Below, piece after piece: positions 1 to 8,895 of a DNA stretch of 64,000 nt. Under the pieces are notes generated by a model that searched no databases, was not told the origin of the DNA, and worked only from the letters and a program-made list of their open reading frames with translations. Both the position numbers and the translations under genes were made by a program. Source of the DNA: Virgibacillus litoralis (GTDB lineage: Bacteria > Bacillota > Bacilli > Bacillales > Amphibacillaceae); assembly GCF_017873675.1 (NCBI RefSeq), contig NZ_JAGGKK010000011.1, forward strand, positions 62,001 to 126,000, given 5' to 3'. Positions within the stretch are counted from its first letter, which is position 1. Every line of letters starts with the position of its first letter.

Positions 1-100
1 AGTAAAACTGTTCTAGGCCCGCTAGTTGTACGAAGGCAATACGAAAGCGCACATTGCTTTAACTGGGAAAAGAGGAGTATTTGAAGGTAATATCGAATAA
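1..100 (+). other. Possible 3' tail of an upstream gene
   Basis: One frame is open from about position 26 to a TAA at 98-100 and would encode a short tail ending in GKRGVFEGNIE. Frame 1 is also open from position 1 to a TGA near 84. The two readings may be one gene broken by a frameshift or just chance. No family was recognised and no function is proposed. Confidence 0.25.
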
Positions 101-133
101 TATATAGAGTTACCATATAAGGATGTGAGTTTA

Positions 134-760
134 TTGAAAAAATATGGCTTACCTGTACTTATCCTATTAATGAGTATACTCTATATATTTTTCTTTTCTG
201 ATCAAATTGTCTTCAAATTAATCCCTATGTGGCTGATTATTTGTTATGCCTATTTGCAATTCCCATCCAAAAGATCATTTACGCATTGGCTAGTCTTGAT
301 AGGTTTATTTTTCTGTATGCTTGGGGACGGATTATTAGGGAAATGGTTTGTTATCGGGCTGACCGCTTTTCTTATCGGTCACCTCTTTTATATGGCAGCT
401 TTTTTTAGCTGCTGGAAATTCTCTAAAATCAGGTTTGGTACAATCATACTATTAATATTGTACGGCCTATTAATTGGCAAAGAGTTAGTAGACGGGCTTG
501 TTACCCAGGGGAACGACGCCTTATTGGCACCTGTTCTGTTTTACATAATTATAATTTCCTTAATGGCGTGGGCCGCTATAATGACTAAGAATAAGTGGGC
601 TATTATAGGCAGTATATTATTTGTTATCTCCGACTCGATTCTTGCTTGGAACATGTTTATTTCAGATATCACTTTTTCAGGATCGCTTATTATGACTACG
701 TATTACGGAGCACAATTCCTGATTGCTCAAAGTATAGGCAACCTAAAAACTGACTTATAA
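134..760 (+). CDS. YhhN/TMEM86-family membrane protein (lysoplasmalogenase-like)
   Basis: This is a protein of about 208 residues made almost entirely of hydrophobic segments (7-8 predicted membrane helices). It carries the acidic motifs of the YhhN/TMEM86 family: GDGLLGK near residue 70, FVISDSILAWNMF near 165 and YYGAQFLIAQS near the C-terminus. Characterised family members hydrolyse the vinyl ether bond of lysoplasmalogens, but the activity of bacillar members is not established. An upstream GTG at 125 is in frame. The ribosome binding site AAGGATGTGA (119-128) sits 5 bases before the TTG at 134, so TTG is the preferred start. It converges with the FAD dehydrogenase and shares a terminator with it. 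Confidence 0.75.
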   Translation: MKKYGLPVLILLMSILYIFFFSDQIVFKLIPMWLIICYAYLQFPSKRSFTHWLVLIGLFFCMLGDGLLGKWFVIGLTAFLIGHLFYMAAFFSCWKFSKIRFGTIILLILYGLLIGKELVDGLVTQGNDALLAPVLFYIIIISLMAWAAIMTKNKWAIIGSILFVISDSILAWNMFISDITFSGSLIMTTYYGAQFLIAQSIGNLKTDL

Positions 761-799
761 TGGACGGTTGAAACTACGTCATATAAGTCAGTCCTTTTT
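749..799. terminator. Bidirectional terminator between convergent genes
   Basis: The 11-bp inverted repeat ACTGACTTATA (749-759) and TATAAGTCAGT (782-792) is followed by CCTTTTTT on the + strand and preceded by AAAAA, which gives a T-run on the - strand. It begins inside the last codons of the YhhN-type gene and ends at the stop of the FAD dehydrogenase. Confidence 0.8.
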
Positions 800-2454
800 T
801 ACTTTAATTCTTTCGCTATGGCACGGCCTGCTTCTCGTCCGGTGAATAAGCACCCGCCTAAGAATGTTCCCTCAAGCGCACGGTAGCCATGCAGTCCACC
901 GCCACCAAATCCAGAAACTTCGCCTGCCGCATAAAGACCAGGAATTGCTTCACCCAAGTTATTTAAAACGCTGCCAGATAGATCGGTTTGCAGTCCGCCT
1001 AACGTTTTACGACTAAGGATATTCAACCGAACAGCAATTAGTGGTCCGTTTTTCTTATCCAATAATTTGTGCGGAGAAGCAACTCGAATTAATTTATCAC
1101 CTAAGTATTTACGTGCCCCACGTATGGCTGTTATTTGCAGATCTTTGGTAAACTTATTATCCATTTCACGGTCACGTGCTTGAACTTGCCGTTTAATGTC
1201 CTCGATATCCAAGAGCTTATCACCTGTCAGTTTGTTCATGCCGACTACTAAATTATCAATATTATCAGCAACAATGAAGTCCTCACCCTTGTCCATAAAT
1301 GCCTTCACCGGAGAGGTTGGACCAGGTAACACCCTGCTCAATACTTTTTTAATACTTTTCCCCGTCAAATCGGGATTCTGTTCCGACCCTGATAAAGCAA
1401 ATTCACGCTCAATTATTTTCTGTGTCAAAATAAACCAGGAGTAACTGTATCCCGTCTTCTGTATAGTATCTAGTGTTCCAAGTGTATCAAAACCAGGAAA
1501 ATTCGGTGCTGGCAATCTCTTACCTGTTGCATCCAGCCATAGTGATGAAGGTCCAGGCAGAATACGTATCCCATGTTTATTCCATACCGGGTTCCAATTT
1601 TTTATCCCTTCCGTGTAATGCCACATGCGATCGCGGTTAACTACTCTGCCACCAGCATCTTCTGTAATAGAAAGCATCCGCCCATCAACATGTGCTGGTA
1701 CACCGGAAATCATATTTTCAGGTGGTTTGCCTAAGCGATCAGGCCAATTTTTTCGAACCAAATCGAAGTTGGCACCTATTCCGCCACTTGTTACAAGCAC
1801 TGCTTTTGCACTATATTCAAAGTCGTCAATGATCTCACGTGAACTTTCCTCACCTCGCCCTGCAGAACTCGGAGCAAGAACAGCCCCTCCTGCGCCAATA
1901 ATAGCACCATTATTCGTAACAAGTTTATCCACACGGTGACGTGGCATGTACTCTACAAGGCCGCGCTTCATGTGCTCGCGAACACGTCGCTCAAAAGGGT
2001 CTACAATTCCTGGGCCTGTTCCCCATACAATATGAAAGCGCGGCACCGAATTTCCATGCCCTTCAGCATCGTAACCACCACGTTCAGCCCAACCGACTAC
2101 TGGGAAAAACTTTACACCCATTTCACGAAGCCATGCCCGTTTCTCGCCAGCAACAAAACCCATGTAAGCTTCTGCCCATTTTCTGCCCCAATAGTCTTCA
2201 TCATCTTCTCTATCAAATCCTGCAGTCCCAAGCCAGTCCTGCCAGGCAAGTTCTTTGGAATCCTTCACACCCATTCGGCGCTGTTCTGGCGAATCAACTA
2301 AAAATAAACCACCAAACGACCACCAGGCCTGCCCTCCAAATGAAGCTTCAGGTTCCTGATCCAGCAATAGCACTTTTTTGCCAGCATCTGCTATCTCTGC
2401 AGTTGCTACTAAACCAGCAAGACCTGCTCCAACTACTATTACATCATATTCCAC
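799..2454 (-). CDS. FAD-binding dehydrogenase (KstD/fumarate reductase flavoprotein fold)
   Basis: The protein of about 551 residues opens directly with an FAD-binding Rossmann motif (VVGAGLAGL) followed by the acidic end of the second strand (LLLDQE). The C-terminus has the second FAD contact typical of FAD_binding_2 enzymes (GLYAAGEVSGFGGGGLHG). The family includes 3-ketosteroid delta-1-dehydrogenases, fumarate reductases and many uncharacterised Bacillus FAD-binding dehydrogenases. The substrate is unknown and no electron-transfer partner is adjacent. A longer reading from 2493 is possible, but the GTG at 2454 has GAGAGGAAGG at proper spacing and places the Rossmann motif at the very start, as usual. 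It is monocistronic, on the strand opposite to its neighbours. Confidence 0.85.
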   Translation of the reverse strand: MEYDVIVVGAGLAGLVATAEIADAGKKVLLLDQEPEASFGGQAWWSFGGLFLVDSPEQRRMGVKDSKELAWQDWLGTAGFDREDDEDYWGRKWAEAYMGFVAGEKRAWLREMGVKFFPVVGWAERGGYDAEGHGNSVPRFHIVWGTGPGIVDPFERRVREHMKRGLVEYMPRHRVDKLVTNNGAIIGAGGAVLAPSSAGRGEESSREIIDDFEYSAKAVLVTSGGIGANFDLVRKNWPDRLGKPPENMISGVPAHVDGRMLSITEDAGGRVVNRDRMWHYTEGIKNWNPVWNKHGIRILPGPSSLWLDATGKRLPAPNFPGFDTLGTLDTIQKTGYSYSWFILTQKIIEREFALSGSEQNPDLTGKSIKKVLSRVLPGPTSPVKAFMDKGEDFIVADNIDNLVVGMNKLTGDKLLDIEDIKRQVQARDREMDNKFTKDLQITAIRGARKYLGDKLIRVASPHKLLDKKNGPLIAVRLNILSRKTLGGLQTDLSGSVLNNLGEAIPGLYAAGEVSGFGGGGLHGYRALEGTFLGGCLFTGREAGRAIAKELK

Positions 2455-2602
2455 TAAAATACCTTCCTCTCGACATCTTATTGTCTTTAACATTATTTTA
2501 AATTTTTTAAAAAGTCAATGTTTTAAAGCGTGACTTTAAACCCGTTCCATTACACAAAATTAATTCTTATTACCCATATCAGAATTAGGCCTTATCGCCC
2601 TT

Positions 2603-2645
2603 TATTTGTCATAATCTGTTTATAATATTTACAATATTCAATTAT
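2603..2645 (+). promoter_or_regulatory. Conserved upstream element of the inhA paralogues (copy 1)
   Basis: The AT-rich block containing TTTGTCATAA, TGTTTATAAT and ATTTACAATATTCAAT is nearly identical to 5656-5697, upstream of the second M6 protease gene. It lies about 130 bp before the start codon. The sequence between this block and the gene is much less conserved, which suggests a promoter or activator site. The binding factor is unknown. Confidence 0.5.
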
Positions 2646-2772
2646 GAATATATTATTAAATTGTTATTACAATTTTTTTACTATTTTAGCAAATTTGGAA
2701 GGAGGGTCATACTTAATTAATAGATTTATAGAAAATTACTAATTAAAAATACTTAGGAGGCTTTTTCATCGT

Positions 2773-5148
2773 ATGAAGAAAAAGGGACTAATTCTCTCAA
2801 CAACGTTAGCACTATCGCTGGGTCTTGGAACAGTTAGTGCTGACACAACAACTACAAACGATTTATCTACTAAAATCCAAACATCACAGGGATCTTCCTT
2901 TGATCCAGGAATGGCTAATGATGACAAGTTAATCAAGATGCTGAAAGAAAATGGAACCATTGCTAAAGATGCATCTGCAACTGAAGCTCAGAAGGCATTA
3001 CAAAAATACTTAAAGAATAAAGCAAAAGGTGCTAATAACACGAAAGATGAACTACCAGCTGGTCTTAAAGCCAATATGAAAGATTCAGAGAATAATAACA
3101 ACAATCCTCTGACAAATGGAAAAGGTAACAAATTAGGACAAGCTAAACAGGGTGACGTTGATTCTGTCGAAGAAGAAAGCTATAACGGAGAAGTTCGGGA
3201 AGACAAGGTTCTAGTACTTGCAATTGACTTTCCTGATTATGAAAAGAGTTCAATTACACCAGAGGAAACGGATATGTGGTATGAGAATTACCCAACGCAG
3301 CATTTCCAGGACATGATCTTTGGTGATAATGGATATGAAGGTCCTAATGGGGAAAACTTCACTTCTATGAAACAATATTATGAGCAACAATCAGGCGGGA
3401 GCTACACTGTAGAAGGTAATGTAGCGGGCTGGTATACAGCTGAACATCCTGCTGCTTACTATGGTGGAAACGTTCCAGCTCCTGATGGCAGTGATGCTCG
3501 TCCTCGTGAGTTAGTTTATGAGGCACTTGAGAAGGCTGCTCAGGATGAAAGCATTGATTTAAGTGAATATGATGTTTGGGATCGCGCTGATTATGATGGT
3601 GATGGCGTTAAAGCTGAGCCAGATGGGATTATTGACCATCTAATGGTTATCCATGCTGGTGTTGGTGAAGAAGCTGGCGGCGGTTCACTTGGTGGCGATG
3701 CAATCTGGTCTCACCGCTGGAACCTTGGGCAGTTAACTGCAGTTCCTGGTGCTACATCTGACAGCGATCGCTTCGGCGGTCTACTAGGTGCCTATGATTA
3801 CACAATCGAACCTGAAGATGGTGCTGCTGGGGTATTTGCCCATGAATATGGACATGACCTAGGCTTACCCGATGAATATGACACTGTGTACAGTGGAGCT
3901 GGTGAAGCTGTAGCATATTGGTCACTTATGGCAAGCGGTAGCTGGGCCGGGGATGTACCTGGAACAGAACCTCCCGGAATGAGTCCATTCGCGAAAGAAA
4001 TGCTGCAAGCCAATCATGGTGGCAACTGGTTAAGCGGATCTACACTTCATTCAGACGAAGTCACATCCGAAGGTACTAGTGCCCTTCTAGATGAGGCTGT
4101 AACAAAAGGTACCAACAATGATACAGTTCGCGTCGACCTGCCAAAAAAATTAAATGTGTTGAACACACCTGCAGAAGGTGAGTTTGAATATTATGGTGGC
4201 AAAGGTAATGAAGTTGACCATAAGATGACAACAACAGTTGACTTAACAGGGGCAACAAATGCAACGCTCGATTTCGATGCTTGGTATAACATTGAGCAGG
4301 ATTGGGATTATGCAATGGTTCAGGTATCAACTGATGGTGGTGAAACTTGGGAATCACTTTCAAGTGATCGAACTAGCTCAACACTAGCTGAAGGTGGATA
4401 TCCTGCAATAGAAGCAAACCTTCCTGGTTACACTGGTTCAAGTGACGGTTGGGTTCATGAAACAATCGATATAAGCCAGTATGCTGGACAGGAAATACAG
4501 CTTCAATTCCGTTCCATGTCAGACTGGGCTACAAATCTCGATGGGTTCTTTACTGACAATGTGGCAGTGACAGCAGACGGAAGTGAAGTATTCTCTGATG
4601 GTGCTGAAGCAGAACCTAAATTTGATTTAAATGGATTTGTTAAGCATGATGGTCAGTATAAAACAGATCATTATTACTTGCTTGAGTGGAGATCACACAA
4701 TGGTGTGGATGAAGGACTAGCAAACATCCGCCGTGGAGCTAGCCTAATGAGCTATGACCAAGGTTTAGTTGTATGGTATGTCGATGAATCATATGATAAC
4801 AACTGGACTGGTAATCACCCAGGTGATGGCTTCCTAGGTGTTGTTGATGCGGACCAACATGCTACTTACTGGAGCGATGGGGCAGTTGGAGCTACCCGTT
4901 ATCAATTAAATGATGCAGCATTCAGTTTAGACAAAAGCAGTAAAATGTTCTTAGATTACACTGACCTATTAGGTGTTACGATGACGGATAATTACACAAA
5001 ACGCACACCATTATTCGATGACAGTGCAGACTGGAGCAACCCTGGTCTTGTTGACGCTGGACGTAATGTTCCAGAATACGGGTTGAAATTCCGTGTAACT
5101 GGTCAAAGTGATGATGGTACTGTTGGTAAAGTATTAATTTCTAAATAA
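2773..5148 (+). CDS. inhA: Immune inhibitor A-like M6 metalloprotease, copy 1
   Basis: This is a secreted zinc metalloprotease of 791 residues, close to the usual 790-800 for InhA proteins. A signal peptide (MKKKGLILSTTLALSLGLG, cut near VSA-D) is followed by a charged pro-region to about residue 140. The M6 catalytic domain carries HEYGHDLGLPDEYD at about 357-370, with the HExxH zinc ligands and the family Asp. An acidic DYDGDGVKAEPDG segment looks like a calcium site. The C-terminal third has the NGVDEGLANIRRG and VVWYVDESYDNNW blocks typical of InhA. Known InhA enzymes cleave host antimicrobial peptides and matrix proteins; here nutrition or virulence are both possible. TTAGGAGGC lies 12 bases before ATG. 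It is a tandem paralogue of the gene at 5813. Confidence 0.93.
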   Translation: MKKKGLILSTTLALSLGLGTVSADTTTTNDLSTKIQTSQGSSFDPGMANDDKLIKMLKENGTIAKDASATEAQKALQKYLKNKAKGANNTKDELPAGLKANMKDSENNNNNPLTNGKGNKLGQAKQGDVDSVEEESYNGEVREDKVLVLAIDFPDYEKSSITPEETDMWYENYPTQHFQDMIFGDNGYEGPNGENFTSMKQYYEQQSGGSYTVEGNVAGWYTAEHPAAYYGGNVPAPDGSDARPRELVYEALEKAAQDESIDLSEYDVWDRADYDGDGVKAEPDGIIDHLMVIHAGVGEEAGGGSLGGDAIWSHRWNLGQLTAVPGATSDSDRFGGLLGAYDYTIEPEDGAAGVFAHEYGHDLGLPDEYDTVYSGAGEAVAYWSLMASGSWAGDVPGTEPPGMSPFAKEMLQANHGGNWLSGSTLHSDEVTSEGTSALLDEAVTKGTNNDTVRVDLPKKLNVLNTPAEGEFEYYGGKGNEVDHKMTTTVDLTGATNATLDFDAWYNIEQDWDYAMVQVSTDGGETWESLSSDRTSSTLAEGGYPAIEANLPGYTGSSDGWVHETIDISQYAGQEIQLQFRSMSDWATNLDGFFTDNVAVTADGSEVFSDGAEAEPKFDLNGFVKHDGQYKTDHYYLLEWRSHNGVDEGLANIRRGASLMSYDQGLVVWYVDESYDNNWTGNHPGDGFLGVVDADQHATYWSDGAVGATRYQLNDAAFSLDKSSKMFLDYTDLLGVTMTDNYTKRTPLFDDSADWSNPGLVDAGRNVPEYGLKFRVTGQSDDGTVGKVLISK

Positions 5149-5157
5149 ACACTACTT

Positions 5158-5193
5158 TATCCTACCTTTAGACTCTAAAGGTAGGATTTTTTA
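5158..5193 (+). terminator. Rho-independent terminator of inhA copy 1
   Basis: The stem ATCCTACCTTTAG/CTAAAGGTAGGAT has a 3-base loop and is followed by TTTTTTA directly after the stop codon. Confidence 0.9.
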
Positions 5194-5278
5194 TGCAGTT
5201 AAGAAACCAACATAGCTGCCAAATGCGCAGCCACTATCTATTTTGAAAATGACTTTTCATAAAGTAAATTTGAGTTTT

Positions 5279-5460
5279 GCGGACACCAGAGACCTTATTT
5301 GATAGAAATCCACTAAAATGATGGTGTTCACGGACACCAGGGACCTTATTTGGCACAAATACCCTAATACAACCATTATATAGGTGAAATAAGGGCTTCT
5401 GTGTCCGGATAATTTCGAGAAGGTCACTTTCCTATTAAAGTAGCGTCTCCTGTGTCCGCT
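5279..5460. repeat. Cluster of four GGACACCAG-type intergenic repeats
   Basis: Two direct copies of CGGACACCAGRGACCTTATTT (5280-5300 and 5331-5351) are followed by two inverted copies (5387-5407 and about 5441-5460, ending TGTGTCCG). The pattern CGGA...CC....TTATTT and the alternating clustered layout match the GGATCCTCGTTCCGTTATT clusters elsewhere in this window, but with a different core. The 664-bp gap between the two inhA genes holds this cluster, one two-hairpin repeat and the copy 2 promoter element. Confidence 0.7.
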
Positions 5461-5499
5461 AAAATCAAATTAGAAAGGGTATTTTCATACAAAAGCATA

Positions 5500-5558
5500 A
5501 ATCCTTTCTTACTGCATAAGTGCAACTAAGACTTGGTGATAAGCCAAGTTTTCTAATG
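5500..5558 (-). repeat. Two-hairpin dispersed repeat, copy 1
   Basis: Read on the - strand this copy has the hairpin arm ACTTGG/CCAAGT followed by the family core AGTTGCACTTATGCAGTAAG. The second hairpin is truncated. Related copies lie at 11892, 13346, 18721, 41346 and 42617. Confidence 0.65.
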
Positions 5559-5655
5559 CCTTACTGAAAAATATCCTGAATCAACCACCCTACCTTGTCG
5601 ATTTACAGTACAATAAATCAGATCCCTGGGGTGAATCTTCATATATTATCACTTC

Positions 5656-5697
5656 TTTTGTCATAACATGTTTTTAATATTTACAATATTCAATAAT
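5656..5697 (+). promoter_or_regulatory. Conserved upstream element of the inhA paralogues (copy 2)
   Basis: TTTTGTCATAACATG and ATATTTACAATATTCAATA repeat the block at 2603-2645. It is about 115 bp before the start codon of the second protease gene, so both proteases are probably controlled by the same factor. Confidence 0.5.
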
Positions 5698-5812
5698 CTC
5701 TATATCATTAATATGTTCTATGATTATTTTCTATTTTTCACAGTAAGGGGGGCGTCTAATATAAGCGATTTATAGGCTGAATAGAATCAAAATATACTTT
5801 AGGAGGCGTTTC

Positions 5813-8179
5813 ATGATTAAGAAAAAGGGACTAATACTTACAACAACATTAGCACTATCGTTAGGTTTTGGTACAGTAAGTGCTGGAACAGTATCAACAG
5901 TAAATTATGGCTCTGATTTATCTACTAAACTTGTATCACAAGGATCAACCTTTGATGCCGGAATAGCTAATGATGAGAAATTAATAGAAATGCTTAAGAA
6001 GAACGGTACCCTAGCGAATGATGCTTCACCTGCTGAAGCTCAAAAGGCTTTGAAAAAATATTTACAAGCAAAAGCTAACAGCGCCGGTAAAACACAAGAT
6101 GAACTCCCAAATGGTCTTGATGCTAAAATCAAGGACTCACAAAACGAAAACAACAATTCACTTACTAACGGGAAGGGAAATAAATTAGGACAAGCCAAGA
6201 AAAACAATGTAGACTCTGTTGAGGAAGAAAGCTATAACGGTGAAGTTCGTGAAGACAAGGTTTTAGTACTTGCAATTGATTTTCCAGACTACGAGAAAAG
6301 CTCCATCACACCAGAGGAAACGGATATGTGGTATGAGAATTATCCAAAACAGCATTTCCAGGACATGATCTTTGGAGAAAATGGTTATGAAGGACCAAAC
6401 GGGGAAAATCTAGTCTCCATGAAACAATATTATGAAGCACAATCTGGTGGAAGTTACACTGTTGATGGTACAGTTGCAGGCTGGTATACAGCTGAACATC
6501 CAGCAGCCTACTATGGAAACAATATAGATGGTTCTGCAGCTCAATTAGTGTATGAGGCGCTTACGAAAGCTGGAGCAGACAACAGTATCGATTTAAGCGA
6601 ATACGATGTTTGGGATCGTGAAGATTATGATGGTGATGGTGTTAAAGCTGAGCCAGATGGGATTATTGACCATTTAATGGTTATCCATGCTGGTGTGGGT
6701 GAAGAAGCAGGTGGTGGATCACTAGGCGAGGATGCAATATGGTCTCACCGTTCATCACTTGGCTTAGTTGCAGTCCCTGGTGCTTCATCTGACAGCGATC
6801 GATTTGGTGGTCTATTAGGTGCCGATGATTACACCATTGAACCAGAAGACGGAGCAGCTGGCGTTTTCGCCCATGAATACGGCCATGACCTAGGTCTCCC
6901 TGATGAATATGACACCATATACAGTGGTGCAGGTGAAGCTGTTTCTTACTGGTCACTTATGGCAGGTGGAAGCTGGGCAGGAGATATTCCTGGAACAGAG
7001 CCTCCTGGAATCAGTCCATTTTCCAGACAAATGTTACAAACCTTACATGGTGGCAATTGGTTAAGTGGAACAACACTTGACGAATCAATTGTAACAAGTG
7101 AAGGTACTTCTGTTCTTCTTGATGAGGCAGTAACAAAAGGAATAAACAATGACGCAGTACGTGTTGATTTACCAGATAAATTAAATGAATTAAACACACC
7201 TAAAACTGGTGACTTTGAGTACTATGGTGGCCGAGGTGATGAAGTTGACCACAAAATGGTAAGAACTGTGGACTTAACTGGAGCATCAGACGCAACACTT
7301 GATTTTGATACGTGGTATGATATCGAGACAGATTGGGATTATGCAATGGTTCAGGTTTCAACAGATGATGGTGAAACTTGGGAATCACTTTCAAGTGATC
7401 GCACAAGTTCTACACTAGCTTCAGGCGGATATCCAGCAATTGAAGAAAACTTGCCAGGTTACACTGGTTCAAGTGATGGATGGGTCCATGAATCAATTGA
7501 CTTAAGCCAATATGCTGGTCAGGAAATTAAATTGCAATTCCGTTCTATGTCTGACTGGGCTACTAACATGACTGGGTTCTTTACAGACAATGTAACTGTG
7601 ACTGCAGATGGTAACGAAGTCTTCTTTGATGGTGCAGAAGCAGATCCATCATTTACGTTAGACGGCTTTGAGAAGCATGATGGTACGTATACAACAAATC
7701 AATACTACTTACTGGAATGGAGATCACACAACGGGGTGGATGAAGGTCTTGCAAATATCCGTCGCGGAGCTAGTTTGATGAGCTTTGATCAAGGATTAGT
7801 TGTATGGTATGTAGATGAGTCATACAACAATAACTGGACCGGCACACATCCTGGTGAAGGATTCCTAGGTGTAGTTGATGCGGATCAACATACAAATTAC
7901 TGGAGTGATGGAGTAGTTGGATCCACTCGCTATCAATTAAATGATGCAGCATTCAGTTTAGAAAAAAGCAGTAAAATGTTCTTGGATTACACCGACCTAT
8001 TAGGTGTTACGATGAAAGATAATTTCACAAAACGCACACCATTGTTCGATGACAGTGCTGACTGGAGCAACCCAGGTCTCGTAGACGCTGGACGTAAAGT
8101 TCCGGAATACGGATTGAAATTCCGTGTAACTGGGCAAAGTGACGATGGGACTGTTGGTCAGGTAATGATCTCTAAGTAA
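5813..8179 (+). CDS. inhA: Immune inhibitor A-like M6 metalloprotease, copy 2
   Basis: This secreted zinc protease of 788 residues is a close paralogue of the preceding gene, with long identical blocks. It has the same order: signal peptide cut near VSA-G, charged pro-region, M6 domain with HEYGHDLGLPDEYD at about 354-367, and the C-terminal VVWYVDESYNNNW block. Differences cluster in the pro-region and in surface stretches of the catalytic domain (for example NIDGSAAQ replaces a longer loop), which suggests altered specificity. TTTAGGAGGCG lies 6-7 bases before ATG. The gene has its own promoter element and its own terminator, so the pair is not an operon. Both copies look intact. Confidence 0.93.
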   Translation: MIKKKGLILTTTLALSLGFGTVSAGTVSTVNYGSDLSTKLVSQGSTFDAGIANDEKLIEMLKKNGTLANDASPAEAQKALKKYLQAKANSAGKTQDELPNGLDAKIKDSQNENNNSLTNGKGNKLGQAKKNNVDSVEEESYNGEVREDKVLVLAIDFPDYEKSSITPEETDMWYENYPKQHFQDMIFGENGYEGPNGENLVSMKQYYEAQSGGSYTVDGTVAGWYTAEHPAAYYGNNIDGSAAQLVYEALTKAGADNSIDLSEYDVWDREDYDGDGVKAEPDGIIDHLMVIHAGVGEEAGGGSLGEDAIWSHRSSLGLVAVPGASSDSDRFGGLLGADDYTIEPEDGAAGVFAHEYGHDLGLPDEYDTIYSGAGEAVSYWSLMAGGSWAGDIPGTEPPGISPFSRQMLQTLHGGNWLSGTTLDESIVTSEGTSVLLDEAVTKGINNDAVRVDLPDKLNELNTPKTGDFEYYGGRGDEVDHKMVRTVDLTGASDATLDFDTWYDIETDWDYAMVQVSTDDGETWESLSSDRTSSTLASGGYPAIEENLPGYTGSSDGWVHESIDLSQYAGQEIKLQFRSMSDWATNMTGFFTDNVTVTADGNEVFFDGAEADPSFTLDGFEKHDGTYTTNQYYLLEWRSHNGVDEGLANIRRGASLMSFDQGLVVWYVDESYNNNWTGTHPGEGFLGVVDADQHTNYWSDGVVGSTRYQLNDAAFSLEKSSKMFLDYTDLLGVTMKDNFTKRTPLFDDSADWSNPGLVDAGRKVPEYGLKFRVTGQSDDGTVGQVMISK

Positions 8180-8189
8180 ACATATGTTA

Positions 8190-8226
8190 AGCCTGCCTTT
8201 AGCAAAACTAAAGGCAGGCTTTTTAT
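8190..8226. terminator. Terminator of inhA copy 2
   Basis: AGCCTGCCTTTAG/CTAAAGGCAGGCT has a 5-base loop, then TTTTATTTT. It overlaps the stop codon of the convergent methyltransferase gene. Confidence 0.9.
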
Positions 8227-8843
8227 TTTCTGCAAATAGCTAACCCCAACGGGAATTTTTCCGTCACTTTAAAGTCTTCCGGCTTGATTAATGCACCTTT
8301 TTGAAAATAGAATTCCTTGGTTGTATACTCCGGAAACAAATTTCTAAATTCATCAATCCTCAACTGATGGATGTGAAATGGTGAACCACATGCAACACCA
8401 CGCCCTTCACCAAAAGGGGTTGATAAGATAAGCGTGCCCCCTGGCTTCAGCATTTGGTAAATATTAGCTAAAAATTGGCTTTCTTCCTCTACATGTTCAA
8501 TTGTTTCAAAGCTGAGAATACAGTCAAATTGCCCTAATTTGTCTGGTACTGTTGAATCTGTCACATCACCTTCTATAAAAGTGGATAATGGATGATAAAA
8601 AGTACCCTGTGCGTATTTCACTGCTTCAGGATCAATATCGACTCCCACAACTTCATTTACTTTATCCTTACATTTCTTTGCGATGATATGTGTTCCATAA
8701 CCAGCGCCACTTGCAAAGTCCAATACACGTCCATGAACAAACTCACTGGCAAAATGATATCTTGCCACATGTTCAATTAACAACTCGTTAGTTATTTTCA
8801 TCTTTTCGGGAATAACGCGTTCTCCTGTATCCTTTAACATCAT
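8223..8843 (-). CDS. Class I SAM-dependent methyltransferase
   Basis: This cytoplasmic protein of about 206 residues has a Methyltransferase_11/23-type Rossmann core. Motif I is VLDFASGAGYGT near residue 41, the acidic end of strand 2 is VVGVDIDPEAV, motif II/III is FDCILSFETIEHVE near 110, and LKPGGTLILSTPFGEG follows. The N-terminal TGERVIPE motif is common in methyltransferases of this subfamily, often found with sugar or polysaccharide genes, but no such neighbours are present. The substrate is unknown. ATG at 8843 follows AGCGGTGAAT; a GTG two codons upstream and an ATG one codon downstream are alternatives. Confidence 0.85.
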   Translation of the reverse strand: MMLKDTGERVIPEKMKITNELLIEHVARYHFASEFVHGRVLDFASGAGYGTHIIAKKCKDKVNEVVGVDIDPEAVKYAQGTFYHPLSTFIEGDVTDSTVPDKLGQFDCILSFETIEHVEEESQFLANIYQMLKPGGTLILSTPFGEGRGVACGSPFHIHQLRIDEFRNLFPEYTTKEFYFQKGALIKPEDFKVTEKFPLGLAICRK

Positions 8844-8895
8844 ATTCACCGCTTAATTATATTTTATACAATTTATTTTGTCATAACATTTACCG

